Shown: positions 42,762 to 52,029 of the stretch, piece by piece
How the letters are laid out: every line of letters begins with the position of its first letter
How positions within the stretch are numbered: position 1 is the first letter of the stretch
Translations under genes and position numbers: made by a program
Origin: Mesorhizobium qingshengii
GTDB taxonomy: Bacteria; Pseudomonadota; Alphaproteobacteria; Rhizobiales; Rhizobiaceae
Assembly (NCBI RefSeq): GCF_900103325.1
Contig: NZ_FMXM01000003.1
Span: forward strand, 545,755 to 609,754
DNA: 64,000 nucleotides
Direction of reading: 5' to 3'
The notes under the pieces: generated by a model
Databases searched by the model: none
Told to the model about the DNA's origin: nothing
What the model saw: the letters and a program-made list of their open reading frames with translations, nothing else

Positions 42762-43248
42762 CACCTTCTCCCTGCATTGTCGGTCAAGCTTACATCGCGA
42801 CGCGTGAAGGAATCCAGCGGGGTGCAGGTGTCGCAAGGGAAGGCGAGGCTCTCCTTTGCTGTCTCTGCCACCTTGCAGACAGAGCGAGGTCCGCTTCCCA
42901 ACCATGCACCGCGGTACCCAAACATCGCCGCAGTACGTCGACCATGCCGTATCATGGTGGAATAGGATCCAGGCCGCGTGCTTTAACCTTCCGTTTTTAT
43001 GCATGTCGTTGTACCGAAAGCGGCCAGGCTGGACTCACCGCCAAATCGGCCATCAGGGAAGGCGGCTGTTGCAGGCAGCGCCGACGAAATCAGGCTTTGG
43101 AGGGGGCGGGCTTGGAAGAGCAAGCGGCACATGAGACCGGGCGTCACCGGGCCGGAACACGCGAGCTCTGCAACACGCGAGTTCGTCGTCGGGCTGGGGC
43201 TTGCAGGCGGCTGCGGCCGAGAGTCGCCTTGCGCGGGCGCAAATTCGG
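42762..43248. other. Divergent intergenic region between aldehyde dehydrogenase and sulfotransferase
   Basis: 487 bases with no supported gene. It contains the R3 partial copy of the structured element at 42907-42965. Short open frames at 42856-43271 overlap on both strands and show no family features. The rest is expected to hold the promoters of both flanking genes. Confidence 0.5.
42907..42965 (-). repeat. Partial copy R3 of the structured element (no terminator)
   Basis: CACCGCGGTACCCAAACATC and the following bases to GCCGTATCATGGTGGAATA match the 5' part of R1 and R2, including the spacing of the first hairpin, but the second hairpin and the terminator are absent. It lies about 145 bases upstream of the aldehyde dehydrogenase start on the same strand. 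Confidence 0.5.
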
Positions 43249-44006
43249 ATGAAAGACGCCAACAGGCTTGAGGCCGCGTTTGGTGCAGCCGCGCGGAGGG
43301 TCGTCCGGGAGTTTCAGCGGTTCGTGCCACTGTCTCTAAAAAGGCGCATGCAAAGACGTACATACGCACGCGCGACGCCGGCCAACAGAATTTTCATCTC
43401 GGGCTGCGCGCGCAGCGGGACGACACTGACACAGCGGCTGATGAGGTGTTTCGAGGACATTTTCGTTCATCCGCCTGAAGCGCGTTACACGATCCTGGAT
43501 ATGCTGGATCGGCCGGAATCCAACCTCGTCGTCAAGCGCGATGCGCGCAGCTTTGCGCACCTTGCGAAGCTACCTCCCTCCATCGGGCTGATCTACTGCC
43601 TGCGCCATCCATTCGACGCCCTAACCAGTTCGCATCCGCAAACACGCAACGAGCGTCGGTTCCATGTCACGCCTCATCGCTGGCTGGCTGAATATGATGC
43701 GCTGATACAGCTGAAGAAAGCACAGCCGTACCGGCAGATCTTTTTTGTTCGCTACGAAGATATGATCGGCTCGCCCGATGCCATGCAGGAGAGAATCGCA
43801 CAGTCGTTCGGGCTGACGCCGCGGATTCGCTTCAGCGAGGATCCGGACAATCCGATCAGGGCGGCTTCGTTGAGAAAATGGGAAAGGAACGAAGAATTCC
43901 GGACCTATCTCGAAAGCCTGCCGCCGGCATTTCTTGCCCGCGTCGAGCGCTTCTGTGCCGAGTTCGGGTATGACATGCCGGTATCCGGGTCGACCATGGA
44001 CGCTCC

Positions 44007-44010
<4 letters not shown>
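43249..44010 (+). CDS. Sulfotransferase-family protein
   Basis: A 253-residue protein with the PAPS-binding loop FISGCARSGTTLTQRL (residues 49-64) and the second PAPS element in GLIYCLRHPFDALTSSH; FVRYEDMIGSP follows. Sulfotransferases move sulfate from PAPS to hydroxyls of sugars, lipids or proteins; in rhizobia some modify surface polysaccharides or Nod factors, but nothing here identifies the acceptor. ATG 43249 was chosen because the upstream part of the open frame is unlike the family; the ribosome-binding site is weak. The stop overlaps the recQ start (ATGATG). Confidence 0.8.
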
Positions 44011-45860
<1,850 letters not shown>

Positions 45861-45902
45861 ATGGCGACCGCGCAGCGGTGGCGAAAACGCTGGTCTCGTC
45901 AG

Positions 45903-45928
45903 AGGCGCCTATCGGTCAGGAGGCGCCT
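45903..45928. repeat. Paired AGGCGCCT palindromes after recQ
   Basis: Two copies of the self-complementary AGGCGCCT (45903-45910 and 45921-45928) flank ATCGGTCAGG. They can form one hairpin, perhaps ending recQ transcription, though no T-tract follows directly. Confidence 0.4.
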
Positions 45929-46116
45929 ACACTTATTTTTGCCATGCGTCCATGTAAATTGAGATTCAAAATTAAAAGACTGTTTTGTGCGCTCGGTATG
46001 TCATAGTTAATAGACGGCACTTTGTTTACGTGCACAAATAGATTTGTCATCAGCAATTTAGCACTCGCTGATGGTTGAGGGCGATTATCATTCTCATGCC
46101 CAAAGAGAGCTGTGCA
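45929..46116. other. AT-rich promoter region upstream of an unrecognised gene pair
   Basis: 188 bases, markedly richer in A and T than the surrounding GC-rich DNA (by eye well over half A+T). Minus-strand GAGAATGATAATC at about 46081-46096 resembles part of a Fur-type box. It is probably the promoter for the genes at 46117-46858; the low GC could mean acquired DNA. Confidence 0.4.
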
Positions 46117-46377
46117 ATGACAAATATCTTGACCTCTATATTTTCTGTGAATCCCACCAAGAGCCATGACGGCACGATTTCGGCCCTGGGGACGCATCCC
46201 CAATTGGCTGGAGCCCTGGCGAACGACGGGCCGTCCGGCGGCCCGACGTTTTTGGCTGCGCTGGCTGCCTCGGTCGAGGGAAGCGTTGGCTGTTACGGCA
46301 CTGGGGACGCCCGCCGAGCCTTCCTTGTGGCGGCGGTCGACGCGGATCTTCTTCCCGACAGCAACATGAAGAGTTGA
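46117..46377 (+). CDS. Unrecognised small protein
   Basis: An 86-residue protein starting MTNILTSIFSVNPTK. It is rich in Ala, Gly and Asp with no clear hydrophobic helix; GGPTFLAALAASVEGSVG is the longest apolar stretch. One cysteine. The start follows GAGAGC at a good distance; an upstream in-frame ATG at 46096 is less likely. It is 7 bases before the next gene and ends with the ribosome-binding site for that gene in its stop region (TTGAGGG), so the two form an operon. No family is recognised. Confidence 0.5.
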   Translation: MTNILTSIFSVNPTKSHDGTISALGTHPQLAGALANDGPSGGPTFLAALAASVEGSVGCYGTGDARRAFLVAAVDADLLPDSNMKS

Positions 46378-46384
46378 GGGCAAA

Positions 46385-46858
46385 ATGCCCCTCACACTCC
46401 GCACGACACTCTGTGAGACGAGAGATGCGCTGCACGTGCTGCGCAGGGCCTTGTTCATCAGCGGCCATACCAAATCAATGGAGGGTATAGACTCACTCAT
46501 TGGCGTCGCCGAAGACAAAGCCGTCCAGGCGATAAACGCCATTGACCGGGCGGAGATTCGAAGGCCTGTCCTTGTGGCGGTGGCAAATCCGGCGGCGCCG
46601 GCAGCCATTGTTCTGCCGATCGCCCAGCCCAAAAAGCTTGGCGAGCTTCGCGACCAGGGGATGGGCCTCAGCGTATATTGCGGCAATCCCCGTTGCGGTC
46701 ATCTCCGCGCGCTCGAGCTCGATGGTCTGATCGAGATCTACGGCACGCACTACGATTTCATCACCGAAAGGCGACTGGCATCGAAGTTGGTCTGTAAACG
46801 GTGCCAAAATGCTGGAGGAAGGCTCGTCGTCGTCTCCGACAAAAGGCCACGGTACTGA
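46385..46858 (+). CDS. Unrecognised protein with a C-terminal zinc-ribbon-like motif
   Basis: A 157-residue protein. The first half has helices (LRTTLCETRDALHVLRRALF) and a Pro/Ala-rich linker; the second half contains CGNPRCGHLRALEL and, 30 residues later, CKRCQNAGG, a C-x4-C/C-x2-C pair that looks like a zinc ribbon, possibly nucleic-acid-binding. GAGGG precedes ATG by 7 bases. It forms an operon with the gene before it. No annotated family is recognised; zinc binding is inferred. The following 282 bases to the kinase start hold no supported gene. Confidence 0.6.
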   Translation: MPLTLRTTLCETRDALHVLRRALFISGHTKSMEGIDSLIGVAEDKAVQAINAIDRAEIRRPVLVAVANPAAPAAIVLPIAQPKKLGELRDQGMGLSVYCGNPRCGHLRALELDGLIEIYGTHYDFITERRLASKLVCKRCQNAGGRLVVVSDKRPRY

Positions 46859-47140
46859 TCGCCAGGTCGATCTGGCGCTCGAATTGGATCGCCCGGAAAC
46901 CAACCTTGTCGTCAACCAGCTCGATTTCCACCAGCATTCCGGATTGACCATCGATGGCTGTCAGCCGAGCCATGGTTGCACCGCAGATCCTCCATAATCA
47001 TTTCCACGCCATGACAAGCCTCGACCCCGGCTCGATCGCCTGACAGCCATAGCCGGGCTAAAGTCCTGCGCAAGGCAAGACTGAAGCCCAATGTCGCAAG
47101 CGTTGCATAGTCTCTATGATCGCCGCAGTCAGGATGGATC

Positions 47141-48532
47141 GTGCGATTGGTTGAGGACTTCATACGGCGCTGGAACAGGCTTTCGCTGGCCTTGCAGTTC
47201 CTTGTCGCCGGCGGCGTCGGGCTGCTGACGGTGATGCTGGTGGTCGGACTTTGGGTGACCTCGCAGATACGGCAAGGCGTCATCCGCAACTCCGCCGCCA
47301 CCACGGCTCTCTATGTCGACAGCGTGATCGCGCCGCTGCTGCCGGACATGCGCAAGAGCCGCGAGCTCAGCGACAGCGTCAAACAGGCGCTCGACGAAAC
47401 GCTCGACCAGGGCGCGCTCGGCAAGCGACTGGCCTCGTTCAAGCTGTGGCGGCGCGACGGCACGGTTCTCTACGCCAAGGACAAGACGTTGATCGGCAAG
47501 GTTTTCGAGCCGAACGCCAACCTCAACCACGCTTTCAACGGTAATGTCGTTGCCGAGTTCAACAAACTCGACGACGCCGAAAGCAGGAGGGAAAAGGGCA
47601 TCGGCGTGCCGCTGCTGGAAATCTACAATCCGGTGCGCGAACCCTGGTCTGGCGATGTCGTCGCCGTCTCCGAATTCTACGAGGTGGCCGAGGATTTCCA
47701 GTTGACGTTGAACGCTGCCTTGTGGTCGAGCTGGCTGGTGGTGGCCGGCGCCACGGCGGCGGCACTCGCACTTCTTTCGGGCATCGTCTTTCGCGGCAGC
47801 CGTACCATCGAGACCCAGCGAACCGCGCTCGAGGCAAAGGTTTCAGAATTGCAGGCGCTGCTGTCGCAGAACTCGACGCTGCGCCAGCGCGTCCAGCGTG
47901 CCTCGCGCCGCGCTACAGCCATCAACGAGCGATATCTCAGGCGCATCGGCGCCGACCTCCACGACGGGCCGGCCCAGTTGGTGGCGCTGGCGGCGCTCCG
48001 GATGGACAGTCCGCTGCTACTGGACCCAGACACCTCGGCCGAAAAGCGCCAGGCCGAGGTGGCCGGCATCCACAAGACGCTCAGTGAGGCCATGCGCGAG
48101 ATCCGTGGCATCTGCAACGGGCTGGTGCTGCCACAGATCGAAACGGCCGCGGTGGCCGACATCCTGCGGCTGGCAGTGGCCGAGCACGAAAGGCGCACGG
48201 CGAGTTCGGTATCGCTGGCGCTGCCCACACAGTTGCCGGAACCTGGCGCTTCCGAGAAGATCAGTATCTATCGCTTCGTCCAGGAAGGGTTGAACAACGC
48301 CTGGCGCCATGGACAAGGCAAGGACCAGGCGGTCAAGGCGGGGACGAAATCCGGCAAGCTTTTTGTTACAGTGTCGGACGGTGGTCCCGGGTTCGATCCC
48401 GCAAGGAGCGAGGGCCTGGGCCTCGCCGGCCTGAGGGAGCGCATAGAGAGCATCGGCGGCCGTTTCGAAACTGTGTCCGGCCCGAAAGGCACGCGCCTGT
48501 TGATAACATTGTCCGTCGAGGAGCAGCCGTGA
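47141..48532 (+). CDS. NarL-type sensor histidine kinase
   Basis: A 463-residue membrane kinase. One membrane helix lies near residues 19-40 and a second near 188-210, bracketing an extracytoplasmic sensor domain of about 145 residues with no recognised fold. A coiled-coil and HisKA_3 domain follows with the phospho-acceptor H274 in RRIGADLHDGPAQLV, and a HATPase domain with FVQEGLNNAWRHG and GLGLAGLRERIESIGG. The start codon is GTG 47141 with AGGATGG upstream. It overlaps the regulator by GTGA, so they are one two-component pair. The signal is unknown. Confidence 0.88.
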   Translation: MRLVEDFIRRWNRLSLALQFLVAGGVGLLTVMLVVGLWVTSQIRQGVIRNSAATTALYVDSVIAPLLPDMRKSRELSDSVKQALDETLDQGALGKRLASFKLWRRDGTVLYAKDKTLIGKVFEPNANLNHAFNGNVVAEFNKLDDAESRREKGIGVPLLEIYNPVREPWSGDVVAVSEFYEVAEDFQLTLNAALWSSWLVVAGATAAALALLSGIVFRGSRTIETQRTALEAKVSELQALLSQNSTLRQRVQRASRRATAINERYLRRIGADLHDGPAQLVALAALRMDSPLLLDPDTSAEKRQAEVAGIHKTLSEAMREIRGICNGLVLPQIETAAVADILRLAVAEHERRTASSVSLALPTQLPEPGASEKISIYRFVQEGLNNAWRHGQGKDQAVKAGTKSGKLFVTVSDGGPGFDPARSEGLGLAGLRERIESIGGRFETVSGPKGTRLLITLSVEEQP

Positions 48533-49176
48533 CCGGTATCATCCACATTGCCATTGTCGACGATCATCCGCTGTTTCGCGAGGGGGTTGCGCGCAGCCTT
48601 GCCGAGATCGGCGGCTTCGAAGTGGTTGGCGAAGGCGGGAATGCCGAGGACGCCGAGCGACTGGTCGCGGCCAAGCACCCCGACATACTGCTGCTGGACA
48701 TCAGCATGCCGGGCGGCGGACTTGCCGCGGCGGCAAGCATCCTGGCCCGGCATTCCGGCCAGAAAATCGTCATGCTGACGGTGTCGGAGACCAATGCTGA
48801 CGTTGCCCAGGCGCTCAATGCCGGCGTGCGCGGCTATGTGCTGAAAGGCGTCGGCTCGAAGATGCTGGCCGAAATCCTGCATGACGTGTTTGCCGGCGAA
48901 AGCTATGTCTCGCCAACGCTGTCGGCGAGACTGCTGTCGGACCTGCTGCAGCCAGCCAACCGCAGGGCCGATCCGCTGGGCCTGCTCACCGACCGCGAGG
49001 CCGGGATCCTGCGGCTGGTGGCGGAGGGCTTGAGCAACAAGGAGGTTGCCGGGCGGCTTGCGCTGCAGGAAAAGACCGTGAAGCATCACATGACGCGGGT
49101 CCTGTCGAAGCTCAATGTGCGCAACCGCACCGAGGCCGCGCTGCTGATGCGCGAGGCGAAGGACCGGACTGGCTGA
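48529..49176 (+). CDS. NarL/FixJ-family response regulator
   Basis: A 215-residue regulator: receiver domain with phosphorylatable D57 (LLLDISMPGG) and a C-terminal LuxR-type helix-turn-helix (LTDREAGILRLVAEGLSNKEVAGRLALQEKTVKHHMTRVLSKL, split here by its conserved blocks). GTG 48529 overlaps the kinase stop by 4 bases. Its targets are unknown; the nearest genes, the convergent low-complexity pair, are candidates only by position. Confidence 0.9.
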   Translation: MTGIIHIAIVDDHPLFREGVARSLAEIGGFEVVGEGGNAEDAERLVAAKHPDILLLDISMPGGGLAAAASILARHSGQKIVMLTVSETNADVAQALNAGVRGYVLKGVGSKMLAEILHDVFAGESYVSPTLSARLLSDLLQPANRRADPLGLLTDREAGILRLVAEGLSNKEVAGRLALQEKTVKHHMTRVLSKLNVRNRTEAALLMREAKDRTG

Positions 49177-49301
49177 GAGCGGGTTCCGAGCCCTGGCGGC
49201 GATCCGTATCGACGCAAGAACTCACCCCCGCCCGAAGGCGAGGGTGAGGTGAGAAGCGAGTGTTGCCTTACTAAACTCCCCCGCTCTCACAACCTTGGCC
49301 C

Positions 49302-49769
49302 TCACAACCTTTTCAGGCGGGCCAGATCGGCGGCAGTCGCCGCGCGCTCGACGATTGTGCGGCCGAGCGCATCCTTCATCACGAAGCGGCCGTTTTCGAT
49401 CTTTTCCCGCAGGCCATCGGGGTGGACAACCTTGATGGTGCTGCCGTGAATACTAACCTTGTCGCCTGTCTGGGGATTGACGTGGCTGTTGCCGGGACCT
49501 GTACCACCACTGCTGCCGCCGCTCCCACTCCCGCTACCGCTGCTACCGCTGTTGCTACCGCTACCCCCGCTGCCACTGTTGCTGCCGCTGCCGCTGCCGC
49601 TGCCGCTGCCACCTTCACTCTCGCCGCCATCATCCTCGGCGCGGACATCGGCAGGAACGACCTTGGCGGTGCCGTCAAACGTCAAGTGGTAGGGTGCGAC
49701 GGTAAGAACGAGCGCCGTCGAGGCCCGCAGGACGAACCAGCAAATTCGGGTCAACGACAGCGCTCTCAT
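49302..49769 (-). CDS. Secreted or anchored Gly/Ser-rich protein, paralogue of the next gene
   Basis: A 155-residue protein. It opens with SLTRICWFVLRASTALVLTVAPYHLTFDG, a signal-like hydrophobic segment shared with its neighbour, then a Gly/Ser-only tract (about residues 52-93), and ends with a folded-looking domain: VSIHGSTIKVVHPDG, LREKIENGRFVMKDALGR and TAADLARLKRL. That C-terminal pattern recalls small rhizobial domains of unknown function. No good ribosome-binding site precedes ATG 49769, so it may depend on coupling to the upstream paralogue. Function unknown. Confidence 0.6.
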   Translation of the reverse strand: MRALSLTRICWFVLRASTALVLTVAPYHLTFDGTAKVVPADVRAEDDGGESEGGSGSGSGSGSNSGSGGSGSNSGSSGSGSGSGGSSGGTGPGNSHVNPQTGDKVSIHGSTIKVVHPDGLREKIENGRFVMKDALGRTIVERAATAADLARLKRL

Positions 49770-49787
49770 ATCTACAGTCCAGCCATG

Positions 49788-50189
49788 CTAGGGCGTGGTC
49801 ACCGGCGGTGGGGTATCGTCGTCGCTGGCATCGGTACCGTCGTCGCTGCCATTGTCGTCGCCAGCGTCGTGGCCTGCGCCGTCGTCGCTGCCATCATTGC
49901 CCGCGCCGTCATCGCCGCCATCATGGCCTGCGCCGTCATCGCCGCCATCATGGCCTGCGCCGTCATCGCCGCCATCATGGCCTTCGCCGGAGTGGCCACC
50001 CTCGCCGCCACCGCTGCCACCACCACCCTCGCCACCGCCTCCTTCGCTCTCGGCGTAGGCGCTGGCGGAGACTACCTTTGCGACGCCGGCGCCGTCAAAG
50101 GTGATATGGTAGGGTGCGATGGTCAGCGCGAGCGCCGCGGAAGCCCGCAGGGCGAGCCAGCAAAGACGGGTTAAAGGTAGTTTGCGCAT
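49788..50189 (-). CDS. Secreted or anchored Asp/Gly/His-repeat protein
   Basis: A 133-residue protein. Residues 4-30 (LPLTRLCWLALRASAALALTIAPYHITFDG) are the signal-like segment shared with the gene at 49302-49769. The rest is low complexity: Glu/Gly-rich, then four 9-residue repeats of the type HDGGDDGAG, then Asp-rich to DDDTPPPVTTP. High Asp and His content suggests metal binding (inference). A near-ideal AAGGAGGATCAAG precedes ATG 50189, unlike its neighbour. It is the first of the two-gene group. Confidence 0.62.
   Translation of the reverse strand: MRKLPLTRLCWLALRASAALALTIAPYHITFDGAGVAKVVSASAYAESEGGGGEGGGGSGGGEGGHSGEGHDGGDDGAGHDGGDDGAGHDGGDDGAGNDGSDDGAGHDAGDDNGSDDGTDASDDDTPPPVTTP
49867..49990. 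repeat. Four tandem 27-base repeats inside the Asp/Gly/His-repeat gene
   Basis: Units start at 49867, 49894, 49921 and 49948, with a partial fifth to 49990; the last two full units are identical, the first two diverged. Each is exactly 27 bases, so 9 codons, and repeat number can change without frameshift. Confidence 0.85.
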
Positions 50190-50381
50190 CTTGATCCTCC
50201 TTGTGCCGGTCCGTGGGAGGTCCTGCTTGAAAAAACGAACCCGAACCGGCGTTGTTGACAGGAGGAGCATTCACCGGAATGGGGCCCGATGAAAGCGGCC
50301 CAAGACCCATGCCTTGCCTGGTAGGACTTTTTCGCCACCGGCATCCGACTTAAGTCCGCCGTCCTAGCCGGCTCCGCGTTG

Positions 50382-50505
50382 TCAGCGCAGCCACCGCAGC
50401 CCCAAAAGCGGTTTGCGCGTACGCGCGTTGATCCGCTCAATCGCGTCAGTGCTCAGGCCGACCTTGCGGAAGAGGTCGATATCAATGAGAACCGGCCAAC
50501 TGGCA
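50382..50505 (-). pseudogene. Possible remnant of a coding sequence (C-terminal end)
   Basis: In the minus-strand frame ending TGA at 50382, about 40 codons upstream encode VLIDIDLFRKVGLSTDAIER followed by INARTRKPLLGLRWLR with strong G/C preference at third positions, the mark of real coding in this genome. No start codon is present; the frame runs only back to about 50565, overlapping the small membrane gene. It is probably the remains of a gene. The flanking 50190-50381 contains nothing recognised. Confidence 0.35.
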
Positions 50506-50703
50506 TCAGTCGGGCTTCTTGTTTGAAGATCCAGTAAAGATGCCGCGGAGCTTGGGAAGATACAGGACTACAACCGAGGCCGCCAAGATCAGCAGGAGGA
50601 AAACCACAAACTGCATGATCGTGTAGCCAATCTGATCGCGTGGCATGAACCAACCGGCCACGATACCGGCGCCAGCCAGGAGAATGCGAACGAGCCAACT
50701 CAT
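50506..50703 (-). CDS. Small two-helix membrane protein
   Basis: A 65-residue protein from ATG 50703 (70 from TTG 50718), with two membrane segments: MSWLVRILLAGAGIVAGWFM and a second hydrophobic stretch IMQFVVFLLLILAASVVVLYL, joined by a short PRDQIGY loop, ending in a basic, polar tail. No family is recognised. It lies about 200 bases downstream of the ABC-transporter operon on the same strand and could be its last gene. Confidence 0.5.
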   Translation of the reverse strand: MSWLVRILLAGAGIVAGWFMPRDQIGYTIMQFVVFLLLILAASVVVLYLPKLRGIFTGSSNKKPD

Positions 50704-50901
50704 AGTGATGGAATCCAATGGTTGAACATTGACAGCATATCGGGTTCTGCCCGCCGGACCTTGCTTTGGATCAAGTGCCTATGATGGCAGTGGCCCGGTG
50801 TGAGGAAAAACGAGCAGTTGCGTGACGAATGACTGGCGGTACGGCAATTCAGAGCAGTCCGCTCACGACAACGCCTGTATGCCAACGGACGAAGATCCAG
50901 C

Positions 50902-52029
50902 CTACTGTGTCGTCGCAATGGAGCGCCTGAAAAGGAGCAGGCTCGCTGCGAGAAACGTTATCCCCATTATCAGCACGGTCGCGAACTCCTTCCATACAAT
51001 TGTGAAATCCGCGCCCCGGGAGACGATCGCCTGCATGAAGCTGACGTAATGTCGGGAAGGCAGAAACCACGTTACGTACTGAAGCCATTGAGGTTGGCTC
51101 GCGACCGGTGACATGCCCCCCGACAACATCATCATCGGCATGACGACCATCATCATCAGCAGCGCGAACTGAGCCATGGTGCGCGCCAGCGTACCGAGAA
51201 AGATGCCGATGGCAGCGGCGGCAAATACGTAGATGGTCGTGCCAAGCATCAGCAACCCGCGCGAGCCAGCGATTGGAACGTCGAGCGCTCCCTCCACGAC
51301 CAGCAGCAAGGAGCAGGCGAATGCGACGATGATCACGAGGCCGTTCGCCCAGACCTTGGCCAGCGCGATCTCAAATGCCGTGAGGGGCATCACCAGGAGA
51401 TGCTCGATGGTGCCGTGCTCGCGCTCGCGCAACAGCGCCGCTCCGGTCAGGATGATGACCAGCATCGATAGCTCATCTCCCAAGCTTACAATCGACTTGA
51501 ACCAAGATTGGGTTCCGTCAGGATTGAAAGCGCGACGGATGGCGAGATCGGAGGAGCGCCCCGTTGTCGCTTCGAAATCCTTCCGGTAGCGGTCGATCTC
51601 ATTCGTCACCATGTTCTGGATATAACCAGCACCGAGCGAAGCCTGTTGCGAGGCCGTAGCGTCCACATTCACCTGGATTTCGGTGTCACGCCCCTTTCTC
51701 GTGTCTTTCTCGAATCCCGGGGGGATGACGATGATGAAGGTGTAGAGCCCCTCGTCCATCGCCCGGTCGATGTCGGCGGCACTGATGGTTTTGACGGTCT
51801 GGAAGTACGGCGGATAGAACAACCCGGCGATTGAGCGAGAGAGCTGCGATTGGTCCTCGTCGACAATGCCGATGGCGGCGTTGTTGACAGTCTCTCCAGC
51901 GCCGGTCGACTGCATGTAGATGCTGAAGCCAAACGACCAGATGATGAAGAGGATCATCGTCAGATCCTTTGCAAGCGCCCGAAGCTCCTTGGTGCCGAGC
52001 CAGAAGATGTTGGAGAAGCTCGATAGCAT
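50902..52029 (-). CDS. ABC-2 type transporter permease (YhhJ-like)
   Basis: A 375-residue inner-membrane permease. It has the ABC-2 layout: one N-terminal helix (MILFIIWSFGFSIYMQS), a large periplasmic domain to about residue 160, then five helices ending in MGITFLAASLLLFRRSIAT, with LLREREHGTIEHLLVMPLT as the conserved coupling segment. ATG 52029 shares one base with the stop of the upstream fused ATPase (TGATG). It should form the second permease of the same efflux system. Confidence 0.87.
   Translation of the reverse strand: MLSSFSNIFWLGTKELRALAKDLTMILFIIWSFGFSIYMQSTGAGETVNNAAIGIVDEDQSQLSRSIAGLFYPPYFQTVKTISAADIDRAMDEGLYTFIIVIPPGFEKDTRKGRDTEIQVNVDATASQQASLGAGYIQNMVTNEIDRYRKDFEATTGRSSDLAIRRAFNPDGTQSWFKSIVSLGDELSMLVIILTGAALLREREHGTIEHLLVMPLTAFEIALAKVWANGLVIIVAFACSLLLVVEGALDVPIAGSRGLLMLGTTIYVFAAAAIGIFLGTLARTMAQFALLMMMVVMPMMMLSGGMSPVASQPQWLQYVTWFLPSRHYVSFMQAIVSRGADFTIVWKEFATVLIMGITFLAASLLLFRRSIATTQ

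Noticed and set aside
46761..46973. 70-codon minus-strand frame with GGAGG upstream
   Set aside because: Overlaps the 3' end of the zinc-ribbon-like gene by about 100 bases; spacing from GGAGG is about 15 bases, and the second half is compositionally odd.
49500..49620. Possible CRISPR-like array in the Gly/Ser tract
   Set aside because: Repeats are short, without unique spacers, and encode a Gly/Ser run in frame; this is a coding microsatellite.
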